A model generated the notes under the pieces. That model was given only the letters and a program-made list of their open reading frames with translations. It did no database searches and was not told where the DNA came from. The position numbers and the translations under genes are program-made. A stretch of 5,313 bases of DNA from Bacteroidaceae bacterium (GTDB taxonomy: Bacteria; Bacteroidota; Bacteroidia; Bacteroidales; Bacteroidaceae): the NCBI GenBank assembly GCA_017557475.1, contig JAFYYO010000030.1, positions 1 through 5,313 on the forward strand, written 5' to 3'. This document shows, piece after piece, positions 1 through 5,313 of this stretch. The first letter of the stretch is position 1. Each line of letters starts with the position of its first letter.

Positions 1-1
1 G

Positions 2-832
2 GCCGATGCCGTGAAGGACGAGTTCCCCGACAAGTTCATCGGCACCTTTGCCTATCAGTACACGCGCCAACCGCCCACGGGCATCAAGCCTCGCGAGAAT
101 GTCGTCATAAGGCTCTGTAGCATAGAATGTTGCTTCGCACATCCCCTCGATGCAGGTTGTCCGCAAAACGAAGCTTTCATGCGCGACCTCAAAGGCTGGT
201 CTGAGATAGCGCCGCACCTGTTCATTTGGGACTACATCGTAGATTATGCCCAGTACATCGCGCCTTGGCCCAACTTCCAAGTGCTAGGTCCTAACATCAA
301 AATCTTCGGCGACAACAAGGCTATCGGCATCTTCGAAGAGGCACAATACCAGTCGGCAGGAGCCGAGTTCGACGAGATGAAAGCCTGGACGGTCAACCAG
401 CTCCTCTGGAACCCAGAGCAAAACGTCGATTCGCTGGTCAACATCTTCATCAAGAACTACTACGGAAAGGCCGCTCCACACATAAAGGCGTACTACGACC
501 TCTGCCAAAGCCTCGTCAAGCCCGACGTGCACTACGGCATCTACATCCGCGAAAACCACGAAATCTACAGCGACGCATTCATTCAGAAAGCCTTTGAAAT
601 CCTCGAAAGAGCCAAGGCTGCGGCGGAAAGCGACAACATCCGCGAGCAAGTCAATCGCATCCGTATGCAACCCCTCTACCTGCACTGCATGCGCCACAAA
701 GCCGAGTCGTTGAACGACGGCACATGGGCCGAGCTGAAAGCCTTGATGCAGAAATATGGTGCCTTGCATCGCGAAGGGCACTACCAGGCAAACTTCTTCC
801 GCGAGTTTGAAGCAGAAGCCAAGAAGTCATAA
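2..832 (+). CDS. DUF4838 domain-containing protein, C-terminal part (partial at left edge)
   Basis: The reading frame is open to the left edge (codons from position 2), so the GTG at 11 is not the real start; about 276 C-terminal residues are present, ending in TAA at 830-832. The features match DUF4838: an R-x-C-S-I-E-C-C-F-x-H-P-L segment near residue 37, then W-D-Y-I-V-D-Y-x-x-Y-x-x-P-W-P-N-F around residues 77-92, a GPNIKIF / GIFEEAQ stretch, and L-L-W-N-P-E-Q-N-V followed by a YYGKAAPHI segment. Full-length members are usually large, secreted or lipoprotein-like, with an N-terminal domain resembling those of alpha-glucuronidases, and are common in Bacteroidota polysaccharide-use regions. 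The enzymatic activity of the family is not established, and any signal peptide is outside the window. It converges on the minus-strand operon and appears functionally unrelated to it. Family assignment is fairly sure; the substrate is unknown. Confidence 0.85.
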   Translation, partial: ADAVKDEFPDKFIGTFAYQYTRQPPTGIKPRENVVIRLCSIECCFAHPLDAGCPQNEAFMRDLKGWSEIAPHLFIWDYIVDYAQYIAPWPNFQVLGPNIKIFGDNKAIGIFEEAQYQSAGAEFDEMKAWTVNQLLWNPEQNVDSLVNIFIKNYYGKAAPHIKAYYDLCQSLVKPDVHYGIYIRENHEIYSDAFIQKAFEILERAKAAAESDNIREQVNRIRMQPLYLHCMRHKAESLNDGTWAELKALMQKYGALHREGHYQANFFREFEAEAKKS

Positions 833-851
833 CAAGATTAGCAGAAAAACC

Positions 852-939
852 AGACGTGGCTAGTTGGCAAATTAGACGTGGCTAATTGGCGAACTAGACG
901 TACCTAGTTGGCAAACTAGCCCTGCCTAGTTGAAAAACA
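852..939. repeat. Four degenerate 22-bp tandem repeats with CTAG inverted-repeat cores
   Basis: Units lie at 852-873, 874-895, 896-917 and 918-939. The first three begin AGACGT; units 1/2 match at 19 of 22 positions, 1/3 at 19, 2/3 at 18 and 3/4 at 16. Each of the first three junctions forms a small inverted repeat: CTAGTT-GGCA-AATTAG (860-875), CTAATT-GGCG-AACTAG (882-897) and CTAGTT-GGCA-AACTAG (904-919, a perfect 6-bp stem with a 4-nt loop). The GAAAAAC in unit 4 (932-938) also occurs just before unit 1 (844-850), so the array may begin with a decayed unit overlapping the end of the plus-strand gene. It fills the gap between two convergent genes. No function can be read from it; transcription ending or mRNA 3'-end protection on both strands is possible. 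Confidence 0.8.
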
Positions 940-960
940 CTACTAGTAGGGTTATTTCTT
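917..960 (+). terminator. Possible intrinsic terminator for the DUF4838 gene
   Basis: On the plus strand CCCT (920-923) pairs with AGGG (948-951) and CTAGT (926-930) pairs with ACTAG (942-946). G924 can wobble with U947, leaving C925 bulged, and the loop is 931-941. The stem can grow outward by U917-A954, A918-U953 and G919-U952. A U-rich run, TTTCTT (955-960), follows. This is about 85-120 nt past the stop of the plus-strand gene and overlaps the last codons of the minus-strand dedA-family gene. It competes with the third repeat-unit hairpin for 914-919. On the minus strand the same stem sits directly after the DedA stop codon but has no good U-tract, so it may serve mainly the plus strand. 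GC content of the stem is moderate, so strength is uncertain. Confidence 0.45.
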
Positions 961-1575
961 CACGCCTTTATAGACGAGGTAGAGGACGACGGCGGCGCCA
1001 AGGGCTATCATCGCAATCTTCAGTTCGCCACTATATTGAGCGACTTTCTCTTCGAGCTGACCGCTGTAGTAATGCCCGATGTACCAGCCCATGCCTGCCA
1101 GGATGGAGTTCCAAAGGCCTGCTCCAAGCGTGGTGTAGAGGACGAAACGACCTAGACTCATTCGAGCCAGACCCGCTGGAATCGAGATGAGTTGGCGGAC
1201 TGCAGGAACAAGACGACCAAAGAAGGTTCCAACAGCGCCATGCTCGTCGAAGTATCGCTCGGCATTCTCCACTTTCTCTTTGTCGATCAAGCACATGTGC
1301 CCTATCCTACTCTCAGCGAAACGATAGACAAGAGGACGTCCGAGATAGCGAGCCAGCCCATAGTTCACCAGAGCGCCGATGATAGCTCCAAGGGTTGCAC
1401 AAAGCACGATGAGGAAGACATTCATATCGCCTGTAGTTGCAGCCATATAAGCAGCTGGCGGCACAACAACCTCGCTTGGAAAAGGAATGAAACTGCTCTC
1501 GATTGCCATCAGAAGTGTGATGACCCAGTAGTTCAAGTGCTCAAGACACCAGGCAATGAAGGGAATGCTCTGCAT
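952..1575 (-). CDS. DedA family (VTT / SNARE-associated domain) inner-membrane protein
   Basis: A 207-residue integral membrane protein, normal for the DedA family. The N-terminal re-entrant region carries E26-S-S-F-I-P-F-P-S-E35, followed by a membrane segment around 53-76 ending in N-Y-G-L-A-R-Y-L-G. The hallmark F-F-G-R121-x-x-P-x-x-R127 and S-I-P-A-G lie at 118-135, then G-A-G-L-W155 and hydrophobic segments near 144-167 and 185-203. E26, E35, R121 and R127 appear to match the acidic and arginine residues shown to be essential in E. coli YqjA/YghB. Family members are lipid or proton-linked transporters; some recycle undecaprenyl-phosphate across the cytoplasmic membrane, but which lipid this one moves cannot be told from sequence. 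Its ATG shares one base with the stop codon of the upstream GT2-like gene (TAATG), which suggests translational coupling. It is the last gene of the operon. Confidence 0.92.
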   Translation of the reverse strand: MQSIPFIAWCLEHLNYWVITLLMAIESSFIPFPSEVVVPPAAYMAATTGDMNVFLIVLCATLGAIIGALVNYGLARYLGRPLVYRFAESRIGHMCLIDKEKVENAERYFDEHGAVGTFFGRLVPAVRQLISIPAGLARMSLGRFVLYTTLGAGLWNSILAGMGWYIGHYYSGQLEEKVAQYSGELKIAMIALGAAVVLYLVYKGVKK

Positions 1576-2105
1576 TATAACTTTATGATTTGGCGGTTTG
1601 ACAACTTAAAGGCTTTGCCTTGAAGCAGGCTTGAGCGGCGACAAAGGATAATGGAAGAGGTGGGACGGTACAGGGTAAAGCGACGACGGAAGAGGTAGGA
1701 TTTGAGCCAGCTCCAGCGACGTTTGCGATTAGTAAGACCTACGACAACCTCAGTCTCGTCGTCAGCCCAGTTCGTCAGTTCCTTGAGCCAATTCTCGTTC
1801 TCCGTCTTAACATCGACAGGCAGGATGGCAAGCCAGTCGTAATTGGCAGCTTTGGCTCCCAAAGTGATCGCAAGCTTGTTGATATCAAGCCCTCTGGCTG
1901 TGGCTGGGCAGAAAGTGTGGCTGAGATGAGAGTGATTCGCCTCCATTTCCTCGAGCCACTCTTCGAGGTCTTTGTCGTGCTTTTTATCAACGACAATCAC
2001 CTCATACTCGCCTCCATATACCATAGAAAGCAACTCGGGCAGAAGACGTCGGAGCGGAATCTGTTGCTCCTCATCGCAAGTGACTATGATGCTGACACGC
2101 TTCAT
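1575..2105 (-). CDS. Short glycosyltransferase family 2-like protein (GT-A N-terminal half only)
   Basis: The 176-residue product begins like a GT2 enzyme: V-S-I-I-V-T-C-D-E-E (residues 4-13), then Y-E-V-I-V-V-D40, and K-L-A-I-T-L-G-A-K-A-A-N-Y-D-W (77-91) leading into L-P-V-D98-V, which sits where the DXD metal/nucleotide site is expected but has a single Asp. After about residue 125 a strongly basic, aromatic stretch follows (R-K-R-R-W-S-W-L-K-S-Y-L-F-R-R-R-F, 127-143), then a short tail. Typical GT2 enzymes are 230-350 residues and have an acceptor-binding second half with a catalytic acidic residue; neither is visible here. It could be a naturally short lineage-specific form, a degenerate or regulatory GT fold, or a truncated gene. 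No frameshift is evident, because the next gene begins at its stop codon. It starts directly after the lysA stop codon (TAA-ATG) and overlaps dedA by one base. Family call moderately sure; donor and acceptor unknown. Confidence 0.72.
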   Translation of the reverse strand: MKRVSIIVTCDEEQQIPLRRLLPELLSMVYGGEYEVIVVDKKHDKDLEEWLEEMEANHSHLSHTFCPATARGLDINKLAITLGAKAANYDWLAILPVDVKTENENWLKELTNWADDETEVVVGLTNRKRRWSWLKSYLFRRRFTLYRPTSSIILCRRSSLLQGKAFKLSNRQIIKL

Positions 2106-3278
2106 TTAAGGGAGAACTTCTTCTGTGGTATAGGCTTTAGGCAACTCGCGACAGTTGTACTGACTCGCCATTGTTTCGCCATAAGCCCCAGCTGAACGAA
2201 TGGCAAGGATGTCGCCTCTCTTGGTTTCTGGCAGTTGATAATCCGTCGCGAAAATGTCGCTGCTCTCGCATATAGGACCGACAATGTCGTAGGTCTGCAA
2301 GGGTTCTTTACTGCTGAGGTTCTGCAATTTATGTTGTGCTCCATAGAGAGCAGGACGAATCAACTCGGTCATGCCTGCATCGACGATAACGAACTGCCTC
2401 TGCTCAGCCTGTTTAATGTAGAGACAACGAGTAATGAGCGAACCACATTGACCCACGACAGCTCTGCCAAGCTCGAAGTGAAGACGCTGACCTGGGCGAA
2501 GCTTCAGGAGTTTGGCGTATGTCTCGAAGTATGACTTGAAGTCGGGAATCGGATTCTCATCAGGGTTCTCATAGTCGATGCCCAAGCCTCCGCCTACATT
2601 TATGTTCTTGACCGCAATGCCCTCTGCATCGAGTTGGTCTTGAAGTTCATTGATGCGATAACACAAAGCCTCGAAGTCATCCATCTCGAGAATCTGGCTT
2701 CCGATGTGGAAATGCAAGCCTACGAAATGAACGCTTGGCAGTTGTTGAGCCAATCGAATCACCTGAATCATGTCCTCCTTGGCAATGCCGAACTTGTTCT
2801 CGGCAAGTCCAGTCGTGATGTTCGCATGCGTATGTGCCCCGACATCGGGATTGATGCGGAAACTGACGTCTGCAACCTTGTTCATTCGAGCGGCAATCTC
2901 CGCAATGACTTCAAGTTCGGGAATGCTCTCGACGTTGAAGTATTGGATGCCTGCTTCGAGGGCGAGTTCAATCTCCCAATCCGCTTTGCCCACTCCTGCG
3001 AAGACAATCTCGTCGGCAGGAAAGCCATTCTCCAAGCATGTCTTTATCTCGCCGCCACTCACACAGTCACAGCCAAAACCTGCTTGCTGAATCAGTCGAA
3101 GAACCTTCGGATTAGCACAAGCTTTGATAGCATAGTGCAGATGCCATCCTTCGTGCTTGTCCGTCTCATTCTTTATAGCAGCAAGCGTCTCGGCAAGCAA
3201 CTGCGAATCGTAGTAATAGAAGGGCGTCCGAATCTTCTCGAAGCCCCCTTTCATGTCCTGTAACAATCTTTTTTCCAT
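2106..3278 (-). CDS. lysA: Diaminopimelate decarboxylase LysA
   Basis: A PLP-dependent fold-III (alanine racemase-like) enzyme that decarboxylates meso-diaminopimelate to L-lysine in the cytoplasm, the last step of lysine synthesis. It has 390 residues, a usual length for the short Bacteroidota form. Visible sites: H-Y-A-I-K52-A (PLP Schiff-base lysine), H189-F-H-I-G-S-Q, the glycine-rich G229-G-G-L-G phosphate site, E269-L-G-R (EPGR in many homologues), D300-A-G-M-T-E-L-I-R-P-A-L-Y, G-P-I-C337-E-S-S-D (catalytic Cys/Glu from the partner subunit of the dimer) and A-G-A-Y366-G. The ATG at 3278 is chosen, 4 nt after the aspartate kinase stop; an in-frame ATG at 3374 would add 32 residues without family similarity and overlap the kinase by 92 nt. 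An AGGA lies only 2 nt before the ATG, so it is not a convincing ribosome site. Stop TAA directly precedes the next ATG. Confidence 0.97.
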   Translation of the reverse strand: MEKRLLQDMKGGFEKIRTPFYYYDSQLLAETLAAIKNETDKHEGWHLHYAIKACANPKVLRLIQQAGFGCDCVSGGEIKTCLENGFPADEIVFAGVGKADWEIELALEAGIQYFNVESIPELEVIAEIAARMNKVADVSFRINPDVGAHTHANITTGLAENKFGIAKEDMIQVIRLAQQLPSVHFVGLHFHIGSQILEMDDFEALCYRINELQDQLDAEGIAVKNINVGGGLGIDYENPDENPIPDFKSYFETYAKLLKLRPGQRLHFELGRAVVGQCGSLITRCLYIKQAEQRQFVIVDAGMTELIRPALYGAQHKLQNLSSKEPLQTYDIVGPICESSDIFATDYQLPETKRGDILAIRSAGAYGETMASQYNCRELPKAYTTEEVLP

Positions 3279-3282
3279 TATC

Positions 3283-4599
3283 CTAATTGAAAAGTGTGTC
3301 GCTAAGTGCTTGTAGTGTGCGCTTCTTGTCTTCTGCCTTAACCACGAACGAAATGTTGTGAGCCGAACCTCCATAACTGATCATGCGAACAGGAATGTCT
3401 TTGAGAGCCTGGCATGCCTTTGTCTCGAGACCAACATTACCACATTCCAAGTCACCCACAACACAGATGATGCACATATCCTCTTCGACGCTGACAGTAC
3501 CATACTTCTTCAGTTCGTTGACGATATCTGTCAAGTGATTGCGGTTGTCGATGGTAACGCTCACGCCGACTTCGCTGGTGCAAATCATGTCGATACTGGT
3601 CTTGTATGTCTCGAAGATCTCGAAGACTTTGCGCAGGAAGCCGTATGCCAAGAGCATTCGGCTGCTGTTTATCTGGATGCAGATATTGTTGTCGCGAGCT
3701 GCAACGGCTTTGATTGTGCCCCGTTGGAAGTCGTTATTGATAATGGTTCCAGGAGCTTTTGGGTCCATCGTATTGAGCAGGCGAACAGGAACTCTTGCGA
3801 ACTTTGCTGGCTGGATGCAAGTGGGATGCAGTATCTTCGCACCAAAATAAGCAAGTTCGGCAGCCTCTTCGAAATAGAGTTGACGTACAGGCTCCGTATG
3901 TTCTACGAATCGAGGGTCGTTGTTGTGCATGCCGTCGATGTCCGTCCAAATCTGAATCTCTTCTGCTTGAACGGCTGCACCAACAAGGCAAGCACTGTAG
4001 TCGCTACCGCCTCGAAGCAGATTGTCTATCTCGCCATAGGCATTGCGACATATAAAGCCTTGCGTCAAATAGATCTGATAGTCAGGATGAGCCTCGAGAA
4101 CCTTCGAGATCTTCTCCTTTATGTAATTCATGTCGGGCTCGGCATTCTTGTCTGTGCGAATGATGTCGAGGGCGTTGATGAGCAATGTCTTGATGCCGCA
4201 TTCCTGAAGATAGTTGGCAACCATGTTGGTGCTTATTATCTCGCCTTGTGCCAAGATGACTTTCTCCTCGAAAGAAGTGAAGTGAACCTTCGTGAAGGAG
4301 CGCAGATAATCGAACTCATCATGCAGAAACTTCAACGTCTTTTGCTTGGCTTCCTCAGTATGATAGAGGTCGTCAATATGCTTTGCGTAAGTCTGTTCGA
4401 GCTGATTCATGATGGTGTTCGCTCCTTCGGGATTCTTCTTATAAAGATAGTCGGAGATTTCCACCAAAGTATTAGTCGTGCCAGACATAGCTGAGAGAAC
4501 AACGAACTTGGTCTGTCCGTCTTCGGTAATAAGCTTAGAGACGTCTTGCATTCTCTGCGGTGACCCTACGGAAGTGCCACCAAACTTCAGTACTTTCAT
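3283..4599 (-). CDS. lysC: Aspartate kinase (monofunctional, with C-terminal ACT domains)
   Basis: Phosphorylates L-aspartate with ATP, the first committed step towards DAP, lysine, threonine and methionine. In the 438 residues the amino-acid kinase domain starts with K5-F-G-G-T-S-V-G, followed by V-L-S-A-M-S-G-T-T-N (34-43), Q-G-E120, L-L-R-G-G-S-D200-Y-S-A, W-T-D-I-D-G-M-H-N-N-D-P-R (218-230) and E-A-A-E-L-A-Y-F-G-A-K-I-L-H-P (245-259). Two ACT domains follow from about residue 300, ending with M-I-S-Y-G-G-S-A-H-N-I-S-F-V-V, which resembles the end of lysine-inhibited E. coli LysC. No homoserine dehydrogenase domain is present, so it is not the fused ThrA type. Feedback inhibition by lysine fits both the ACT domains and its place next to lysA, but the effector is inferred. 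It starts 18 nt after the ftsE stop without a Shine-Dalgarno site. The symbol lysC is by resemblance. Confidence 0.96.
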   Translation of the reverse strand: MKVLKFGGTSVGSPQRMQDVSKLITEDGQTKFVVLSAMSGTTNTLVEISDYLYKKNPEGANTIMNQLEQTYAKHIDDLYHTEEAKQKTLKFLHDEFDYLRSFTKVHFTSFEEKVILAQGEIISTNMVANYLQECGIKTLLINALDIIRTDKNAEPDMNYIKEKISKVLEAHPDYQIYLTQGFICRNAYGEIDNLLRGGSDYSACLVGAAVQAEEIQIWTDIDGMHNNDPRFVEHTEPVRQLYFEEAAELAYFGAKILHPTCIQPAKFARVPVRLLNTMDPKAPGTIINNDFQRGTIKAVAARDNNICIQINSSRMLLAYGFLRKVFEIFETYKTSIDMICTSEVGVSVTIDNRNHLTDIVNELKKYGTVSVEEDMCIICVVGDLECGNVGLETKACQALKDIPVRMISYGGSAHNISFVVKAEDKKRTLQALSDTLFN

Positions 4600-4600
4600 G

Positions 4601-4642
4601 TCTTAGTTTATGAGTTTTTAAGCTTGTGAGTTAATAAGTTTT
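4601..4642. repeat. Short AT-rich 16-bp direct repeat at the ftsE end / kinase leader
   Basis: Two 16-bp units, 4601-4616 and 4617-4632, match at 12 of 16 positions and share the block TGAGTT at their ends (AACTCA on the coding strand); 4633-4642 resembles the first part of a third unit. The block covers the last codons and stop of ftsE and most of the leader of the aspartate kinase gene, so the C-terminal residues L-I-N-S-Q-A of FtsE are encoded by repeat sequence. It may be a decayed simple repeat, or the result of replication slippage. No regulatory role can be claimed. Confidence 0.45.
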
Positions 4643-5286
4643 GCATCGACGCAACGATAGACAGTACCCGGGAAATACTCGGGCCACTGCATATTATGTG
4701 TGCTGAGGATAATCGCGGTATTGTTCTGACGACGTATCTCGTCGAGCAGAGCCAAGATGAGTTCACCGTTCTCGGCATCGAGGTTGCCTGTCGGTTCGTC
4801 TGCAAGGATGACTTTCGGGTTGTTGAGAATAGCTCGGGCAATGCCGATTCGTTGCTGCTCGCCACCCGAAAGCTCGTAGATGAACTTCTCTTTCTTGTCG
4901 GCAAGCTTCACCATATCAAGCACCTCAACGATTCGTTTCTCTCGATCAGCTTTCTTCTTCCACCCTGTAGCACGAAGCACGAAGTCGAGATTGCGATGTA
5001 CTGTCCTGTCTCTTAGCAACTGGAAATCCTGAAAGACGATGCCCATCTGCTTTCTAAGAGCAGGCTGATGCTTTGTCTTGAAGCGGCCCATATTGAAGCC
5101 GAGCACTTCTGCTTTGCCTCCTTCGACGGGCAGTTCGCCGTAGATTGTCTTGAGCAGCGAAGACTTTCCACTGCCTACAGGACCTGTCAGATAGACCATT
5201 TCGCCTTCTTTCACCGAGAAGTTCACTTTCTCGAGGACAAGATGCTCGTCCTGATAGATATCGACATCTTTATAATTGAGAATCAT
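4618..5286 (-). CDS. ftsE: FtsE-like cell-division ABC transporter ATP-binding protein
   Basis: A 222-residue ABC ATPase with all motifs intact: Walker A G35-P-V-G-S-G-K41-S, Q-loop Q86-D-F-Q-L-L, signature L139-S-G-G-E-Q-Q, Walker B V-I-L-A-D163-E164, D-loop N-L-D170 and switch histidine H197 in L-S-T-H-N. The length, the V-F-Q-D-F-Q-L-L segment and the D-E-P-T-G-N-L-D run fit FtsE. FtsE binds the membrane protein FtsX at the division site; the complex drives periplasmic peptidoglycan hydrolase activation rather than classical transport. No ftsX is next to it in this window, where the next gene is aspartate kinase instead. Related MacB/LolD-type ATPases share these motifs, but without a permease neighbour FtsE is the best reading. 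The ATG at 5286 has no evident Shine-Dalgarno site. It is the first complete gene of the minus-strand operon. Confidence 0.88.
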   Translation of the reverse strand: MILNYKDVDIYQDEHLVLEKVNFSVKEGEMVYLTGPVGSGKSSLLKTIYGELPVEGGKAEVLGFNMGRFKTKHQPALRKQMGIVFQDFQLLRDRTVHRNLDFVLRATGWKKKADREKRIVEVLDMVKLADKKEKFIYELSGGEQQRIGIARAILNNPKVILADEPTGNLDAENGELILALLDEIRRQNNTAIILSTHNMQWPEYFPGTVYRCVDAKLINSQA

Positions 5287-5313
5287 ATTCGATGAGGTTT
5301 AGTGTTTCTTCCA
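5287..5313 (-). other. Upstream edge of ftsE; possible 3' end of another minus-strand gene
   Basis: Only 27 bases remain. On the minus strand one frame reads W-K-K-H then TAA (5301-5299), 12 nt before the ftsE ATG; a second frame stays open until a TGA overlapping the ATG (ATGA, 5286-5283). Either could be the end of an upstream gene, or this could be leader sequence. The data are too short to decide, and no promoter motif is visible. Confidence 0.25.

Larger units (their letters stand above)
952..5286 (-). other. Predicted five-gene operon ftsE - lysC - lysA - GT2-like - DedA
   Basis: All five genes lie on the minus strand, with an 18-nt gap between ftsE and the kinase, 4 nt between the kinase and lysA, 0 nt between lysA (TAA) and the GT2-like gene (ATG), and a 1-nt overlap (TAATG) before the DedA gene. 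There is no room for a terminator between them. A promoter inside a coding region cannot be excluded, but no intergenic promoter is possible at the last three junctions. The main promoter must lie beyond position 5286. Shine-Dalgarno sites are weak or absent throughout, as expected in Bacteroidota, so translational coupling at the last two junctions is plausible. Confidence 0.85.

Noticed and set aside
284..781. A 165-codon minus-strand frame opposite the DUF4838 gene
   Set aside because: Its valine/leucine-rich composition is what the complement of the real gene gives, and the plus-strand frame has clear family motifs.
852..939. CRISPR array
   Set aside because: The 22-bp units are directly contiguous with no unique spacers, and no cas gene is present.
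940..949. CTACTAGTAG palindrome as an operator site
   Set aside because: It lies downstream of both flanking genes, not near a promoter, and is better explained as part of the hairpin region.
1575..2105. Frameshift in the GT2-like gene hiding a longer product
   Set aside because: The next gene begins at the stop codon and encodes an intact DedA protein, so no second half is left in another frame.
2634..3263. A 209-codon open frame on the plus strand opposite lysA
   Set aside because: It is fully inside lysA on the other strand and shows no family features; treated as a shadow frame.
3279..3374. A longer LysA starting at the ATG at 3374
   Set aside because: The extra 32 residues come from the end of the kinase gene read in another frame and do not look like a LysA N-terminus; the ATG at 3278 gives the usual length.
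3358..4494. A 378-codon open frame on the plus strand opposite the aspartate kinase gene
   Set aside because: It lies wholly antisense to a kinase with all motifs intact, has no recognisable domain, and is the sort of long antisense frame that codon bias creates.

Overview
This window looks like ordinary chromosomal sequence from a member of the Bacteroidales, most likely Prevotella or a close relative. That rests on a DUF4838-family protein (typical of Bacteroidota carbohydrate-use regions), the style of the aspartate kinase and of the short diaminopimelate decarboxylase (with ELGR where many homologues have EPGR), an ftsE gene without a neighbouring ftsX, and almost no Shine-Dalgarno sequences before the starts. 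The genus is an inference; the phylum is fairly safe.

Layout. Positions 2-832 (+) hold the C-terminal part of a DUF4838 protein whose start lies outside the window. It faces a five-gene cluster on the minus strand. The roughly 120-bp convergent gap (833-951) carries four degenerate 22-bp tandem repeats built around CTAG-containing inverted repeats, plus a hairpin with a U-rich tail that would suit a terminator for the plus-strand gene. Read in the direction of transcription, the minus-strand cluster is: ftsE (5286-4618), aspartate kinase (4599-3283), lysA (3278-2106), a short GT2-like protein (2105-1575) and a DedA-family membrane protein (1575-952). Gaps are 18, 4 and 0 nt, and the last pair overlaps by 1 nt, so this is almost certainly one operon. 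Its promoter is outside the window, beyond the right edge.

How the genes may work together. Aspartate kinase opens the aspartate pathway to diaminopimelate (DAP) and lysine, and LysA turns meso-DAP into lysine. FtsE is a divisome ATPase, GT2 enzymes often use undecaprenyl-phosphate acceptors, and some DedA proteins move undecaprenyl-phosphate or other lipids across the membrane. An envelope or peptidoglycan theme is therefore a reasonable inference, but not proof of a shared pathway.

I see no RNA gene, CRISPR array, insertion sequence or phage gene. There is no clear new system here. The items most worth a second look are the CTAG repeat array between the convergent genes, the half-length GT2-like protein, and the conserved-looking packing of envelope and lysine genes.
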